Below are positions 40,208 through 50,600 of a stretch of DNA of 64,000 nt, piece by piece. This DNA comes from a virus. The notes below the pieces were generated by a model. It made no database searches. It was given only the letters and a program-made list of their open reading frames with translations, and was not told the DNA's origin. The DNA is taken from IMG/VR virus record IMGVR_UViG_3300020391_000290, positions 1 through 64,000 of that record; one strand, 5' to 3'. Made by a program: the position numbers and the translations under genes. Positions within the stretch are counted from its first letter, which is position 1; the number at the start of each line of letters is the position of its first letter.

Positions 40208-40237
40208 ATTATACAGCCTATAAATATACTTATGCAA
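40208..40237 (-). promoter_or_regulatory. Sigma70-like promoter for gp55
   Basis: The minus strand reads TTGCAT (40232-40237), 18 bp, TATAAT (40208-40213), preceded by TG one base before the -10. The -35 box has two mismatches, so an extended -10 may help. The ATG at 40180 has AAAGGA in front. The spacer contains the late octamer of the opposite strand (40219-40226). Confidence 0.65.
40219..40226 (+). promoter_or_regulatory. T4-type late promoter for the baseplate operon
   Basis: TATAAATA, a perfect match, lies 34 bases upstream of the ATG at 40261. It sits inside the spacer of the gp55 promoter on the other strand, so binding to one would block the other. Confidence 0.8.
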
Positions 40238-40260
40238 TATAAAAATAAGGTTTTTTGAGA

Positions 40261-41127
40261 ATGGCATTTGATTTAGGTAGCAAATTTACTCGTAGAGCAA
40301 AACAATATACTACAGATACAGTAGGAAAAGCATTACCAGGCAACGATCCTATTAGTAAAGTTGGCAGAAATATCTTAAATGCTAGTGGTAACAGGTTACT
40401 TCAAGCAGGACTAAATGAACTAGGAGCAAATACTCCTGGTAGTTTCTTAAATAATATAGTAACTGCAGTTTTTAGAGACAATGATACTCGTGTGAGATTA
40501 TCTTTGAGTCCAGGAGCCAATATACTGTATAAGACCGGACGTGGATTCGAAGGCGGTATTCAAAACAAAATACTTGAACCTTTGATAGAAACAGACGGTG
40601 TATTGTTTCCTTATACACCAACAGTAAGTGTGAGTCATACTGCTCAGTATACAGGAGTTCATCCTGCACACAGTAACTTTATACAACATAGTTACAATGC
40701 AAGTTCAGTGGATACAATTAGTATTGATGGATATTTTACTGCAAATAATGCAGATGAAGCAAGATATGTTTTTGCAGTATTACATTTTCTTCGTAGTGCA
40801 TATAAAATGTTTTTTGGTTCAGATGCTAATAGAGGCACACCTCCACCAGTACTAAGACTAAGCGGATATGGCCCTTTTAATTATAACAGTGTGCCTGTGG
40901 TTTTATCTAATTTTAGTGAAATAATGGCTGCAGACAGAGACTATATAGAAGTGCCACTAGCATCTTCACCAGATGCATCAACAAAAACTATGATTCCAAC
41001 TTATATGAACATGACTATGACACTTAATCCAATTTACACCAAAGAGCAGATATCTAATTTTAGTTTAGAAAGTTTTGCTAGAGGTGATCAAATAGGAAGA
41101 CCAGGTGGCGCTGGAGGATTTTTATAA
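40261..41127 (+). CDS. Baseplate tail-tube cap-like protein (gp48/gp54 type)
   Basis: This 288-residue protein starts at ATG 40261 (an in-frame TTG six bases upstream is less likely). Residues near 118-150 (VLFPYTPTVSVSHTAQYTG, then VHPAHSNFIQHSYNASS) and 180-215 (DEARYVFAVLHFLRSAYKMFFG) match, as far as I recall, the family of T4 gp48/gp54 that joins the baseplate hub to the tube. The C-terminus is Gly-rich. It is the first gene of the rightward baseplate operon, directly coupled to gp53 (TAATG at 41127). The late promoter at 40219-40226 serves it. Which of gp48 or gp54 it corresponds to is open. Confidence 0.55.
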   Translation: MAFDLGSKFTRRAKQYTTDTVGKALPGNDPISKVGRNILNASGNRLLQAGLNELGANTPGSFLNNIVTAVFRDNDTRVRLSLSPGANILYKTGRGFEGGIQNKILEPLIETDGVLFPYTPTVSVSHTAQYTGVHPAHSNFIQHSYNASSVDTISIDGYFTANNADEARYVFAVLHFLRSAYKMFFGSDANRGTPPPVLRLSGYGPFNYNSVPVVLSNFSEIMAADRDYIEVPLASSPDASTKTMIPTYMNMTMTLNPIYTKEQISNFSLESFARGDQIGRPGGAGGFL

Positions 41128-41429
41128 TGGCAGTACAATACAGTGCAGATAGTCCTTATGCAAATACTACACAATATAGTTATTACTTAGATGTACTGAC
41201 TCCAAGAATAATTAGACCTTTCAAAGATGATGTGTTACATACACTTACACAGGTACATGAATATAGACCAGATTTATTAGCATTTGATCTTTACGCAAAT
41301 AGTAATTTATGGTGGGTTTTTCAAGCAAGAAATCCAAATGCCTTTGAAGATCCAGTATGGGATTTTAGAGTAGGTACAAAGTTTTACATTCCAAAAAAGG
41401 AAACAATTGATACTGCGTTAGGAAATTAA
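41127..41429 (+). CDS. 53: Baseplate wedge protein (gp53-like)
   Basis: This 100-residue protein is shorter than T4 gp53 (196), but contains the diagnostic end: LLAFDLYANSNLWWVFQARNPNAFEDP (50-76), followed by FRVGTKFYIPKKE (80-92), which is a LysM-like fold as in T4 gp53. The N-terminus (AVQYSADSPYANTTQYSYYLD) carries the gp53 family start. T4 gp53 closes the wedge ring around the hub. Its start is TAATG-coupled to the previous gene, and the next start follows its stop immediately (taa-atg). Confidence 0.8.
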   Translation: MAVQYSADSPYANTTQYSYYLDVLTPRIIRPFKDDVLHTLTQVHEYRPDLLAFDLYANSNLWWVFQARNPNAFEDPVWDFRVGTKFYIPKKETIDTALGN

Positions 41430-44138
41430 ATGTCTGATATAATTGGTTTCAATTCATCTATAACTTTTACTGGAGCCCCTGGTACACTACCTTTAGAAGA
41501 TGATTTTAATCTTAATAATGGAAATCCTCCTTTTATATATAGGGAAAATTATGATAGATATTTTAGCGAACAGGCAGAAAATTTACAGTTAGTACCACAA
41601 GACTTAAGCCTTTATAAAAATGATAAAATAGAACCTATTAAAGTTCCATCTAGTAAAATAATTTCATATAGCAACGATTATATAAAACCTACTGTTAATT
41701 ATGCAAATCCTAATAATTCAGTCAACGTTGATGATTTTAATTTGTATGATGGCTTTGAAAATGATCAGTTTAATTATGTCACAAAAATAGACTTAGGAGC
41801 AAGTGGTAAAAAAGTAAGTAAAGATCCACCTGAGGAAAATTTTACTGATGAAACAGCTTTTAATGATGATACGTTTTATCAATCATATGATGATGGAAGT
41901 ATTAGAGGGCAAGACACTAGCAAAGATGTCAAAATTGCTAGTTCAGTTGATGCAAAATCTAATCAAAAAGCTAAACCTGCTTTTAACCAAGATCTATCTA
42001 AGATAAAAATAGATCCTGCAACCAACGAACTTAATATATTTTCCAGCGTAACATATAATTTAGCTCTTTACATGATGAATAGTAAAAGTTATGTAGATAT
42101 TACTAAAGCACCCAACAACCCTAACGAAGTTTTAGATCCAGACTCTGGAAATAGCCAATTACTAATGAGAAGTGGCGGAACAGGATTAGATAATAAAAAC
42201 AATGATTTTGCAAATAATTTTTTTATAGATGATTTAGAAATACAAAATATTGCAGTTGGCCCAGATAAGTTTAAGCATAATACTAATGCAACTAGTGTAA
42301 ATTTTACCATAACAGAACCACGTGGTGTTACACTGCTTGAAAAATTACAAAGACTTGCTGGTACTGTACTAGTAAGCACAAGAGAGAATTATATTCATGC
42401 TCCTTACTTGTTAGAAATAAAATTTAAAGGGTACAACGATACTGGGCAACCTATACCTACCGCAAGTAAACCTAAGTATATTCCTATAAAAATTACAGAT
42501 ATGACATTTGAAGTCACTAACAGTGGCACACAGTATCGTGTAAGTGCAATTCCTTTTGCAAATCATGTTCTCGGAAGTATTATGAATACTATTCCTCATA
42601 ATATTGAATTAAAAGCCAGCACAGTAGGTGATATTTTTACTAGTGAAGTGACAAAATTAGTTCAAGTCCCCGACAGAATTACAGATGGAGTTAGTCCGGG
42701 TGTTGCAACTGCAATTGGTATTAAAGAAGGACAACAACCTACTAAAACAAAGAAAACAAAACATAGAGATCTTGCAGAAATTCTCACTGATTCTAGACGT
42801 GCTAGAACACTTCCAACATCATATAAAGATAAGAATGGTCAACCAGTTAGTGTCCCGCCTGCTGCAGAAAAGTATGATACATATAATTTCCTATTAGCAG
42901 AAGAAATATCAAGTGCAAAATTAAATTTAGAAGATATATATGATGCATTGAATACACCTGTGCCAACGGAAGATGAGAAAAAACCGAAAAGTGGTTCACA
43001 AACACAACAAAAATCTGCAGATAAAAAACAATATGAAACTTATGTGCAAGGATTAACTAGAGGTGTGACTTTAGACAAAGAAAGTAAAACTTTTTCAATT
43101 GCAGCTGGTACTGATATTACAAAACTTATAAATCTAGTAATAATGCATAGTAGTTATATGGATAAAAATGTTGAGGAAAATCCTAAACAATACTTACAAA
43201 CAGGCGATCCTATAAATTGGTTTAGGGTACGACCAGTAATTGAAAGCTCATCCGAACCTGGTAATGGTTTTGATAGGAAAGACGGAAGATACAAGTATAG
43301 TATAAAACATGTAGTAGAAAAAAATGTTATACACTACCATGACTTTCCATGGGGTAAAAAAAGTAAACCAGTTGGGGTAGGTTATCACAAGGTTTATGAT
43401 TTTATTTTTTCTGGAAAAAATACTGAAGTGTTAGATTTTAGATTAAAATTTAATACTGCATTTTATAGTGTAATGACAGCTGGAACAGGCAGTCCGTTTG
43501 CCGGAAAGCCAGCAAACAATGCTTTTACACCATTAGTTAAAGAATTAACTTCATCATTAGAAGGAAATGTTATTAATTCAAAAGACCAACTAACTAGGCA
43601 ACGTGCTAAAGATCTTTTTAGTAGTGTAATGAGCGATGGTGTAGACCTTTTAAATTTAGATATGAGTATAGTTGGTGATCCAGCTTGGATTCCTACAAGT
43701 GATGCGTATTGGCAAGATAGAGTGAGAAAAGGCCAGTCTTATACTAGTCCATTTATGCCTGATGGAACGATTAATTACAATTTGACACCACCATATATAC
43801 GTGTAAATTTAAGGACACCTGTGGATTATGATGCAACAACAGGTTTACAAGATCCTAGTCAGGCGGGTAACAGTAGTTTTAGTGGTGTATATAGAATAAC
43901 ACAAGTAGATAGTACGTTTAGTGGTGGTGTATTCCAACAACGTCTTAGTGGATTCAGACCACCGGGGCAGGACGCAGATAGTTTACAAGTAAATACTGCA
44001 GAATCTACGACTAACGTACAAAGAGACTTGCTTACTAGAGTAGAAGATGCTATAGTAAAAGATAGTAAGAACTTATTTGCAAAAGTTTTACCAAAAAATG
44101 ACGAAATCGATTATGATACTTTTTTTCCAGAGGAATAA
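41430..44138 (+). CDS. Large baseplate structural protein, hub-like
   Basis: This encodes 902 residues. The region around 285-400 (EIQNIAVGPDKFKHNTNATSV, GVTLLEKLQRLAGTVLVSTR, NYIHAPYLLEIKFKGYNDTG, YIPIKITDMTFEVTNSGTQY) reads as a beta-sandwich of the type used in baseplate hubs, and HNIELKASTVGDIFTSEVTKL follows. The last part (YIRVNLRTPVDYDATTG, SGVYRITQVDSTFSGGVF) is again a beta domain. Residues about 500-560 are Lys/Gln-rich and probably flexible. It lies between gp53-like and gp5-like genes, a position where marine T4-like phages have a large structural protein; it may replace T4 gp27. This is by location and fold pattern only. Confidence 0.5.
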   Translation: MSDIIGFNSSITFTGAPGTLPLEDDFNLNNGNPPFIYRENYDRYFSEQAENLQLVPQDLSLYKNDKIEPIKVPSSKIISYSNDYIKPTVNYANPNNSVNVDDFNLYDGFENDQFNYVTKIDLGASGKKVSKDPPEENFTDETAFNDDTFYQSYDDGSIRGQDTSKDVKIASSVDAKSNQKAKPAFNQDLSKIKIDPATNELNIFSSVTYNLALYMMNSKSYVDITKAPNNPNEVLDPDSGNSQLLMRSGGTGLDNKNNDFANNFFIDDLEIQNIAVGPDKFKHNTNATSVNFTITEPRGVTLLEKLQRLAGTVLVSTRENYIHAPYLLEIKFKGYNDTGQPIPTASKPKYIPIKITDMTFEVTNSGTQYRVSAIPFANHVLGSIMNTIPHNIELKASTVGDIFTSEVTKLVQVPDRITDGVSPGVATAIGIKEGQQPTKTKKTKHRDLAEILTDSRRARTLPTSYKDKNGQPVSVPPAAEKYDTYNFLLAEEISSAKLNLEDIYDALNTPVPTEDEKKPKSGSQTQQKSADKKQYETYVQGLTRGVTLDKESKTFSIAAGTDITKLINLVIMHSSYMDKNVEENPKQYLQTGDPINWFRVRPVIESSSEPGNGFDRKDGRYKYSIKHVVEKNVIHYHDFPWGKKSKPVGVGYHKVYDFIFSGKNTEVLDFRLKFNTAFYSVMTAGTGSPFAGKPANNAFTPLVKELTSSLEGNVINSKDQLTRQRAKDLFSSVMSDGVDLLNLDMSIVGDPAWIPTSDAYWQDRVRKGQSYTSPFMPDGTINYNLTPPYIRVNLRTPVDYDATTGLQDPSQAGNSSFSGVYRITQVDSTFSGGVFQQRLSGFRPPGQDADSLQVNTAESTTNVQRDLLTRVEDAIVKDSKNLFAKVLPKNDEIDYDTFFPEE

Positions 44139-44141
44139 CAG

Positions 44142-47100
44142 ATGGCAGTAGATATTTCGCGAGGTGGTACTAAAGGCGGCGATCCTCAATATAGTTCAAG
44201 TAATATTAGAGGAGTAAGTCAAGAAAGAGGAATTGTTATTGGCGTCGTAAAAGCAAACGTACATGGTTCACACATGGGTGTGATACAAGTTTATATTGCT
44301 GAAATGAGTACAGACGAATCCGATAAATCACAATGGCGAACAGTACGTTATTGTACTCCATTCTATAGTAGGGTTGATAATTCAGGCGATAAAGATACTT
44401 TTAATGAAACAAAGGTCCCTGCAGGTATAGTTACTCCTCCACCAGACTTAGGTACTACTGTGCTATGTTTTTTTCCGCAAGGAAGAAACGCAGATGGATT
44501 CTATTTTGCATGTGTTCCTGATACTTTTATGATGCAAACATTACCTGAGCCTACACTTTATGAAGGATACATTGGAGGTGAATTCAATGATAATAATCCA
44601 CTAAGGAAAACGGATAAAATTACTAATTGGAAAAGTCAACACAGACCTGTTGATTTTCTTACACAACAAATTGTAAATGATCAAGGATTATATAGAGATA
44701 AAGTAAGAGGACTTAATAACAGTGGATACATGCGAGAATCACCAAGTGAAATAATTGGTATAAGCAGTAAAGGTCGAAGAATTACAGATCAAGGTAAAGA
44801 TTTTTTAAAAGAAAATTCATCCGCAATTAAAAGTTTACCTAATAATTCTGATGCAAAAATTATTAAAGCACTCTTAGGGCCTAATAACAGGAGAAAAGGT
44901 CACAGTATTGCTTTGGATGATGGAGATATTGACGGTAATAGTAATCAGATTAGACTAAGAACAAGTACGGGTCACCAAATTTTAATGAATGATACGGAAG
45001 GTGTAATATATGTAGGAAACGCTGACGGCAGTGTATGGATTGAACTTGGTAAAAGTGGTACACTAGATGTATATGCACAAGATAGTATTAATTTTCGTAG
45101 TAAAAATTTAAATTTTCATGCAGACGAGAATATAAAGTTTCATAGTAAAGGGTATACACAAATTGTTAGCGAACAACAATTGCATTTACAGTCAGAGGAT
45201 GATTTAGTATTACAATCTTCTGCAGATGCTGGTATTACTTCTAATGCATTTTCAGTAAAAGCAAGTGGATCAATGAATTTATCTGGTGGCGCAACTTCTA
45301 GTATTAAATCAAGCGGAATTATGAGTGTAAGTGGATCCATTGTTATGTTACAAGGGCCGTCATTAGGAGGAAAAACTGCAAAACCAGTAAGACCGCAGAT
45401 GAAATTGGATCCAAAATATGATCCTGCCCAACAAAGATATATTCTTACAAGAGATAGCACTATAACTACTACAGTTGATAGACTTGCTACTCATGAACCT
45501 TTTGTTGGTCATGGGCAAAAAAGTACTGCAACAGGCTATAGTGGAGGACTAGCTGGTGGTGGCGGATTAGCAGGTGCTTTTTCTATTATTAGTGCCGCCT
45601 ATAGTACTGCAGGCTTTAGTGAACTTGCTAGTGGAGTAGATGTTACAGATTTTGCTGGAACTAACCAATTTGCGGACTTTAGTGATTTCGCTGGAGGGTT
45701 TGCAGGCGGAAATACTTTTAGTGATATAGGGTTAGATGCATTTGGAGGTTTAGGAGACACTGTATCAGACTTTAGTGATTTTGCAGGCCCTAATTTATTT
45801 TCGTCTGGACTATCTACAGGTATTGATTTTAGTCAAATTACTGGTATAGCCGAGGATTTTGGAGATGCGTTAACTAGTGGATTAGGCGAAATAGGAAAAG
45901 ATTTGGGCGATAGTCTTGCAAAGTTTGGCAATGGTCTTACAGGTACTGATATTACGAGTCCAGATTTCCCAGGACTTAGTTCTTTGTTGCCTAGCACTTC
46001 TGGAGATTTGTCTGCATTTGGCGGCGCCGGAGATAGTGTAGGTTTTATAGGAGGATTTTCTAATATATCACCATCTGTCGATAGTATCGCAAGTAATATA
46101 TCTAGTGTAGGAGGAATTACTACTACATGGAGTGGCATAGGAGATTTTGTAAATTCGGATTTGGGTAAATTAGTAACTGACGGATCGGGTAAAATTATTG
46201 ATATTGCAAAACAAGTAGCATCTGATTATGAAACTGCATTGCCTGAACTACAAAAAGGGTTACAAAAAATATCAGCTGTTGTTCCTGGCATAAGTGATAA
46301 TTTACCAGAATTTTTGACTCAACCTTCTATAGCAGGTTTACAAGTTACTGATTTAATAAAACAAGTTGATACAGGTTTTAGCATTGGTAATTTAGAAAGT
46401 ATAGATATACAAGGTTTGAATGCCGGCATTGTAAAACTTACAGGTAGCAATAATGCGTCTACATTTATAGATAGTGTAACAAAAACTATAGGAAAATATG
46501 GATTTGATGTTGAACAACTTAAAGCAAATGGTTTTGTACGTCCTGAAGCTGTATTTAATGATCAACTATCTCAAAGCAGTGTATGGACAGGCAAAGATGG
46601 TATAACAACTTTAAATAAATTTTTATCTAATTCAGGAATACAAGAACAATTACAACAACAGGAAATTGCTAGGACATATCAAACATTAGTCAACAATGGT
46701 GGTATTGTAAGTACTGACTCAAAAGAAAAAATTATGGCAATGCTAACAGGATCAGCAATAAGCTCTCCTGAAATAGCAAAACAAATAAGATTAGGTGACG
46801 CCAACGTAGAAGGATTATTACGTAATACTTCCAGTATACCTGTAGGATCAGATATAAAAAGTGTAGTAATAAATGCTATGCAAACAGGAGGCTCTGTAAG
46901 TAAAGTTGTTACTGCAACCAAAGATAAAAACGATAATCAGGATTTGTCTACATTATCACGTTTTACAGGAACACTTAAAACTGGAGAAACAATTAGACAA
47001 ATAGGAGGAGTTAGTTATGTTGTTCCTGCTCCATCGTTAGATCAGTATAGCGGTTCTAACGGAGGCGAAAAAAGACAACTAGATAAACGTATTGCTGCCT

Positions 47101-47213
47101 TAGAAAACGATAAATTTAATGTTAGAATTGATGGAAATGATAATAACACTATTGTTGCACAAATAAATGATAAACTAAGTGAATTATATGCTAGAAGGCA
47201 TAGTTTAATATAA
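44142..47213 (+). CDS. 5: Baseplate hub/spike protein (gp5-like) without lysozyme
   Basis: This encodes 1023 residues. The N-terminal OB-fold (GIVIGVVKANVHGSHMGVIQVY at 30-51; PAGIVTPPPDLGTTVLCFFP near 92-111; GFYFACVPD) corresponds to T4 gp5. After a linker, residues about 265-400 form the beta-helix spike: repeated polar strands such as IRLRTSTGHQILMND, GSVWIELGKSG, INFRSKNLNFHADENIKFHS, LHLQSEDDLVLQSS. No T4-lysozyme motif is seen between them, so the peptidoglycan-cutting domain of T4 gp5 is missing. From 450 onward is a Gly/Phe/Asp/Ser-rich region (DFAGTNQFADFSDFAGGFAG) not found in T4 gp5, then a helical C-terminal half. It pierces the outer membrane during injection; wall digestion must come from another protein. 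Confidence 0.8.
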   Translation: MAVDISRGGTKGGDPQYSSSNIRGVSQERGIVIGVVKANVHGSHMGVIQVYIAEMSTDESDKSQWRTVRYCTPFYSRVDNSGDKDTFNETKVPAGIVTPPPDLGTTVLCFFPQGRNADGFYFACVPDTFMMQTLPEPTLYEGYIGGEFNDNNPLRKTDKITNWKSQHRPVDFLTQQIVNDQGLYRDKVRGLNNSGYMRESPSEIIGISSKGRRITDQGKDFLKENSSAIKSLPNNSDAKIIKALLGPNNRRKGHSIALDDGDIDGNSNQIRLRTSTGHQILMNDTEGVIYVGNADGSVWIELGKSGTLDVYAQDSINFRSKNLNFHADENIKFHSKGYTQIVSEQQLHLQSEDDLVLQSSADAGITSNAFSVKASGSMNLSGGATSSIKSSGIMSVSGSIVMLQGPSLGGKTAKPVRPQMKLDPKYDPAQQRYILTRDSTITTTVDRLATHEPFVGHGQKSTATGYSGGLAGGGGLAGAFSIISAAYSTAGFSELASGVDVTDFAGTNQFADFSDFAGGFAGGNTFSDIGLDAFGGLGDTVSDFSDFAGPNLFSSGLSTGIDFSQITGIAEDFGDALTSGLGEIGKDLGDSLAKFGNGLTGTDITSPDFPGLSSLLPSTSGDLSAFGGAGDSVGFIGGFSNISPSVDSIASNISSVGGITTTWSGIGDFVNSDLGKLVTDGSGKIIDIAKQVASDYETALPELQKGLQKISAVVPGISDNLPEFLTQPSIAGLQVTDLIKQVDTGFSIGNLESIDIQGLNAGIVKLTGSNNASTFIDSVTKTIGKYGFDVEQLKANGFVRPEAVFNDQLSQSSVWTGKDGITTLNKFLSNSGIQEQLQQQEIARTYQTLVNNGGIVSTDSKEKIMAMLTGSAISSPEIAKQIRLGDANVEGLLRNTSSIPVGSDIKSVVINAMQTGGSVSKVVTATKDKNDNQDLSTLSRFTGTLKTGETIRQIGGVSYVVPAPSLDQYSGSNGGEKRQLDKRIAALENDKFNVRIDGNDNNTIVAQINDKLSELYARRHSLI

Positions 47214-47222
47214 GGAAATAAA

Positions 47223-47594
47223 ATGGCAGTAGCAGTCTATAAAGGTATTAGTACAGTAAATAATAACTTTGGAAGTATAAAGTTAACAGATACAGATTTA
47301 ATAAAAAGAGATTTACTAAATCATTTTGCTATTCGCAAAGGCGAAAAACTTATGGATGGAAATTTTGGTACAAGTATTAGAGATTTAGTAATGGATCCTC
47401 TTACAGAAGAAACAAAAGCGGCAGTAGTCCAGGAAGTTAATCAAGTAATTAGTAGTGATCCAAGAGTAGTGATAGAAGGTGTGACTATTGATGAGTATGA
47501 AAGTGGTATACAGATTGAAATGTCTTTGCGTTATAGCATCAATAACGAAGTAGAAAATTTAATTATAAAATTTGATAGGACTGACGCAGAATAA
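47223..47594 (+). CDS. 25: Baseplate wedge protein (gp25-like)
   Basis: This 123-residue protein matches T4 gp25 (132) and the sheath-initiator family shared with type VI secretion TssE. It has the start AVAVYKGISTVNNNFGSIKLTD, the conserved DLLNHFAIRKGEKLMDGNFGTSIRDLVMDPL block (30-60) with the EKLMDGNFG motif, and the helix-strand ending VTIDEYESGIQIEMSLRYSI. In T4 it initiates sheath assembly on the wedge. It lies 9 bases after the gp5-like gene and precedes gp6 by about 50 bases. Confidence 0.92.
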   Translation: MAVAVYKGISTVNNNFGSIKLTDTDLIKRDLLNHFAIRKGEKLMDGNFGTSIRDLVMDPLTEETKAAVVQEVNQVISSDPRVVIEGVTIDEYESGIQIEMSLRYSINNEVENLIIKFDRTDAE

Positions 47595-47614
47595 TATACC
47601 TATATTATACAGTG

Positions 47615-47622
47615 AATAAATA
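47615..47622 (+). promoter_or_regulatory. T4-type late promoter for gp6 and the giant gene
   Basis: AATAAATA, one mismatch from the late octamer, lies 25 bases upstream of the gp6 ATG at 47648. It would add a second late transcript for gp6 and the giant gene, in addition to read-through from 40219. Confidence 0.6.
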
Positions 47623-47647
47623 CTGCAATAGATAGGAATGTTTAAAA

Positions 47648-50600
47648 ATGGCTGCAAGTACAAGACAAGCAAATTTATTCGCTGCTGAAGATTGGAAAAA
47701 AGTTTACGAAACTTTTAGAGAAGCAGATTTTCAAAGTTACGATTATGAAACTATTCGTAAAAGTATGGTGGATTATATCCGCACATATTATCCAGAAGAT
47801 TTTAACGATTTCATAGAATCAAGTGAATATATAGCACTTATTGATATGATTGCATTTTTAGGACAATCATTAAGTTTTCGTGCAGATTTAAATGCAAGAG
47901 AAAATTTCTTAGAAACTGCACAACGTAGAGATAGTATACTTAGACTATCTCGTATGTTAAATTACTATCCAAAACGTCAACAAATTTCTAGGGGTTTAAT
48001 TAAAGTTACTAGTGTACAAACTACAGAAGAGGTTTCAGATAGTAATGGAAATAGTTTGCGTGATGTAGAAATTTCTTGGGGAGATCCGACAAATAGTGAC
48101 TTTTTAGAACAATTTACTACTGTAATTAATAGTGCTATTGTTAGTACACAAAAGTTTGGTAATCCTGGCTTAAAAACTTCAATAGGCGGCATAAACATTG
48201 AAGAATATCAGATTAGATTAAATGAAGGCACTATTCCTGTGTATGATTTTAAGACATCTATTGGAGCACAAAATTTAGATTTTGAATTAGTAAAAGGTAC
48301 GTATAGCGGACAAGATTATTTGTATGAAATGGCTCCGCAACCTTCTAGCACAACAAATATAATATATAGAAATGATAATAGAGGATTTAACAGTGCAAAC
48401 AATGGCTTCTTTTTTTACTTCAAACAAGGAAGCCTACAAAGTGCAGATTTTACAATTTCAGAAAAATTGCCTAACAGGACTGTTGAACTGGACGTAAACA
48501 ATATTGATAATAATGATGTTTGGTTATACAAGTTAGACGATCAAGGCAATGAAACTATAAGATGGGACAAAGTGCCTGCTATTAGTGGAAATAATGTAAT
48601 TTATAATAGTCTAAGTGAAAATAACAAAAATTTATTTACTGTGCGTAGTAGAGCGGATGATCAAATTAGTTTAGTATTTGGTGATGACGTATTTTCTAAT
48701 ATTCCTGTTGGAGATTTTCGTGTTTACTTTAGAACAGGAATAGGTACAACATATAAAATATCACCAGACGATATGCAAAATTTACAAATTGTTATTCCTT
48801 ACATAAGTCAAGTAAACCAAGTAGAAAATTTAACAGTAAATTTAAGTCTTACTACTACTATTGCAAATGCAAGTGGCAGAGAAAATTTATTAGACGTAAA
48901 GCAAAAAGCACAACAACAATACTATACACAAGATCGTATGATTACAGGTGAGGATTATCAAATCTTACCCTACACAAAATTTAGTAACATTATTAAATCT
49001 AAAGCTATAAACAGAACTGCAAGTGGTATAAGTCGGTACTTAGATGTACGTGATACTACAGGAAAATATAGTAGTACAAATATTGTTGCAGAAGATGGTA
49101 TTTTTTATCGTACAGAAGATATTCAACAATTTCAGTTTACTTTTGTTACAGATAGCGATATAAGCAATATTATATCTACACAAGTTGAAAAAAATATTTT
49201 AAAAAATGATAGTCTACATTATTATTTAAAAAACTATGGTGGTACAGATGTAACTAGTTTATTAGCAGAATGGAATCTTACAACAAGTTCAAGTGGAACA
49301 TGTACAGGATATTTTAAAAATGACGTAGCGGCTCCTTTAAAAATAGGTTCTTTTACAAGTAGTAACCTAAAATATGCAAAAGTTGGTGCCTTGCTTAAAT
49401 TTACTGCTCCTAGTGGTAAAGTTTTTGATGTCAATAATAATTTAATTACAGGCACTAGTGGCACTATAAACACCAAAGATTATATCTGGGCAAGTATTTC
49501 AGCAGTAGTCACCGATGGTACAAATCAAGGAGTTGGAAATTTAGAAAGTGGACTTGGTCCTGTGACGCTGACAGAAGTTATTCCTAGTGATGCGGTATTA
49601 AATCAAGTTATAGCAATATGGAATACAACTTTAAGTAGCACAGTAAGAAATGAAATCATACAATCTATAGGTGATTATAAAACATTCGGGTTACGTTATG
49701 ATTTAGATACACAGGAATGGGCAGTAATTTCTAATGCTAATTTGAATCAAGCAAACACATTTTCACTAGACGCGGCAGGAAATACTAGTAGCACTGGATT
49801 AGACAATAGTTGGTTTTTTAAATTTACTAACGACGGAAGTACATATACTGTTAACTATAGATCAACAGCTTATATTTTTGAAAGTAAATTAGAAACAAGA
49901 TTTTATTTTGATAAAAATTTAAGTATTTTTGATCCTCGTACAGGCAAAACAATTAAAGATAAAATTAATATTTTAAAAGTAAACTCTTTGCCAGATACAA
50001 TAGGCAGCCTAGCAGTTGATTACTCAATGCAAGTAGATGATGTAATTACAGAAACAGATGGTTATATTCTTACAAATAGAATAAAAGTAACATTTCCAGA
50101 TGTTGATAGTGATGGAGTAGTAGACAATCCTGACGTATTTGACATTATTGTGGCTCCTAGTGTAAGTTCTTCAACTAAAGTAGTATTTTATAAAACGGAT
50201 ACGAGTAGTGGAGGATACCTAACATACACACCTGTAGATACTACAGATATTGAACAAAGATACACCACCCAATCTGCTATCAATGAAGTATTAGCACAAT
50301 TTTCAAGTGGACAAATATTTTATGCAAGTGCCGAGGAAAAATTTTATCTACTTAGTGTAAGTGGTGCAAATGTGAAAAGTGTTGCAGTGACTACCAATTA
50401 TATAAAACAAATTGGACGTAATCAACTATTATTTCAATATACGCATAATAGTCCTAACAATAGAAGAATTGATCCTAGCCCAACAAATATTGTTGATTTA
50501 TTTTTACTAACTAGACAATACGATACGGATTATAGAAATTACATATCAGATATTACAGGCAATATAAGCAAGCCACAAGATCCTACCACAAATGAATTAC

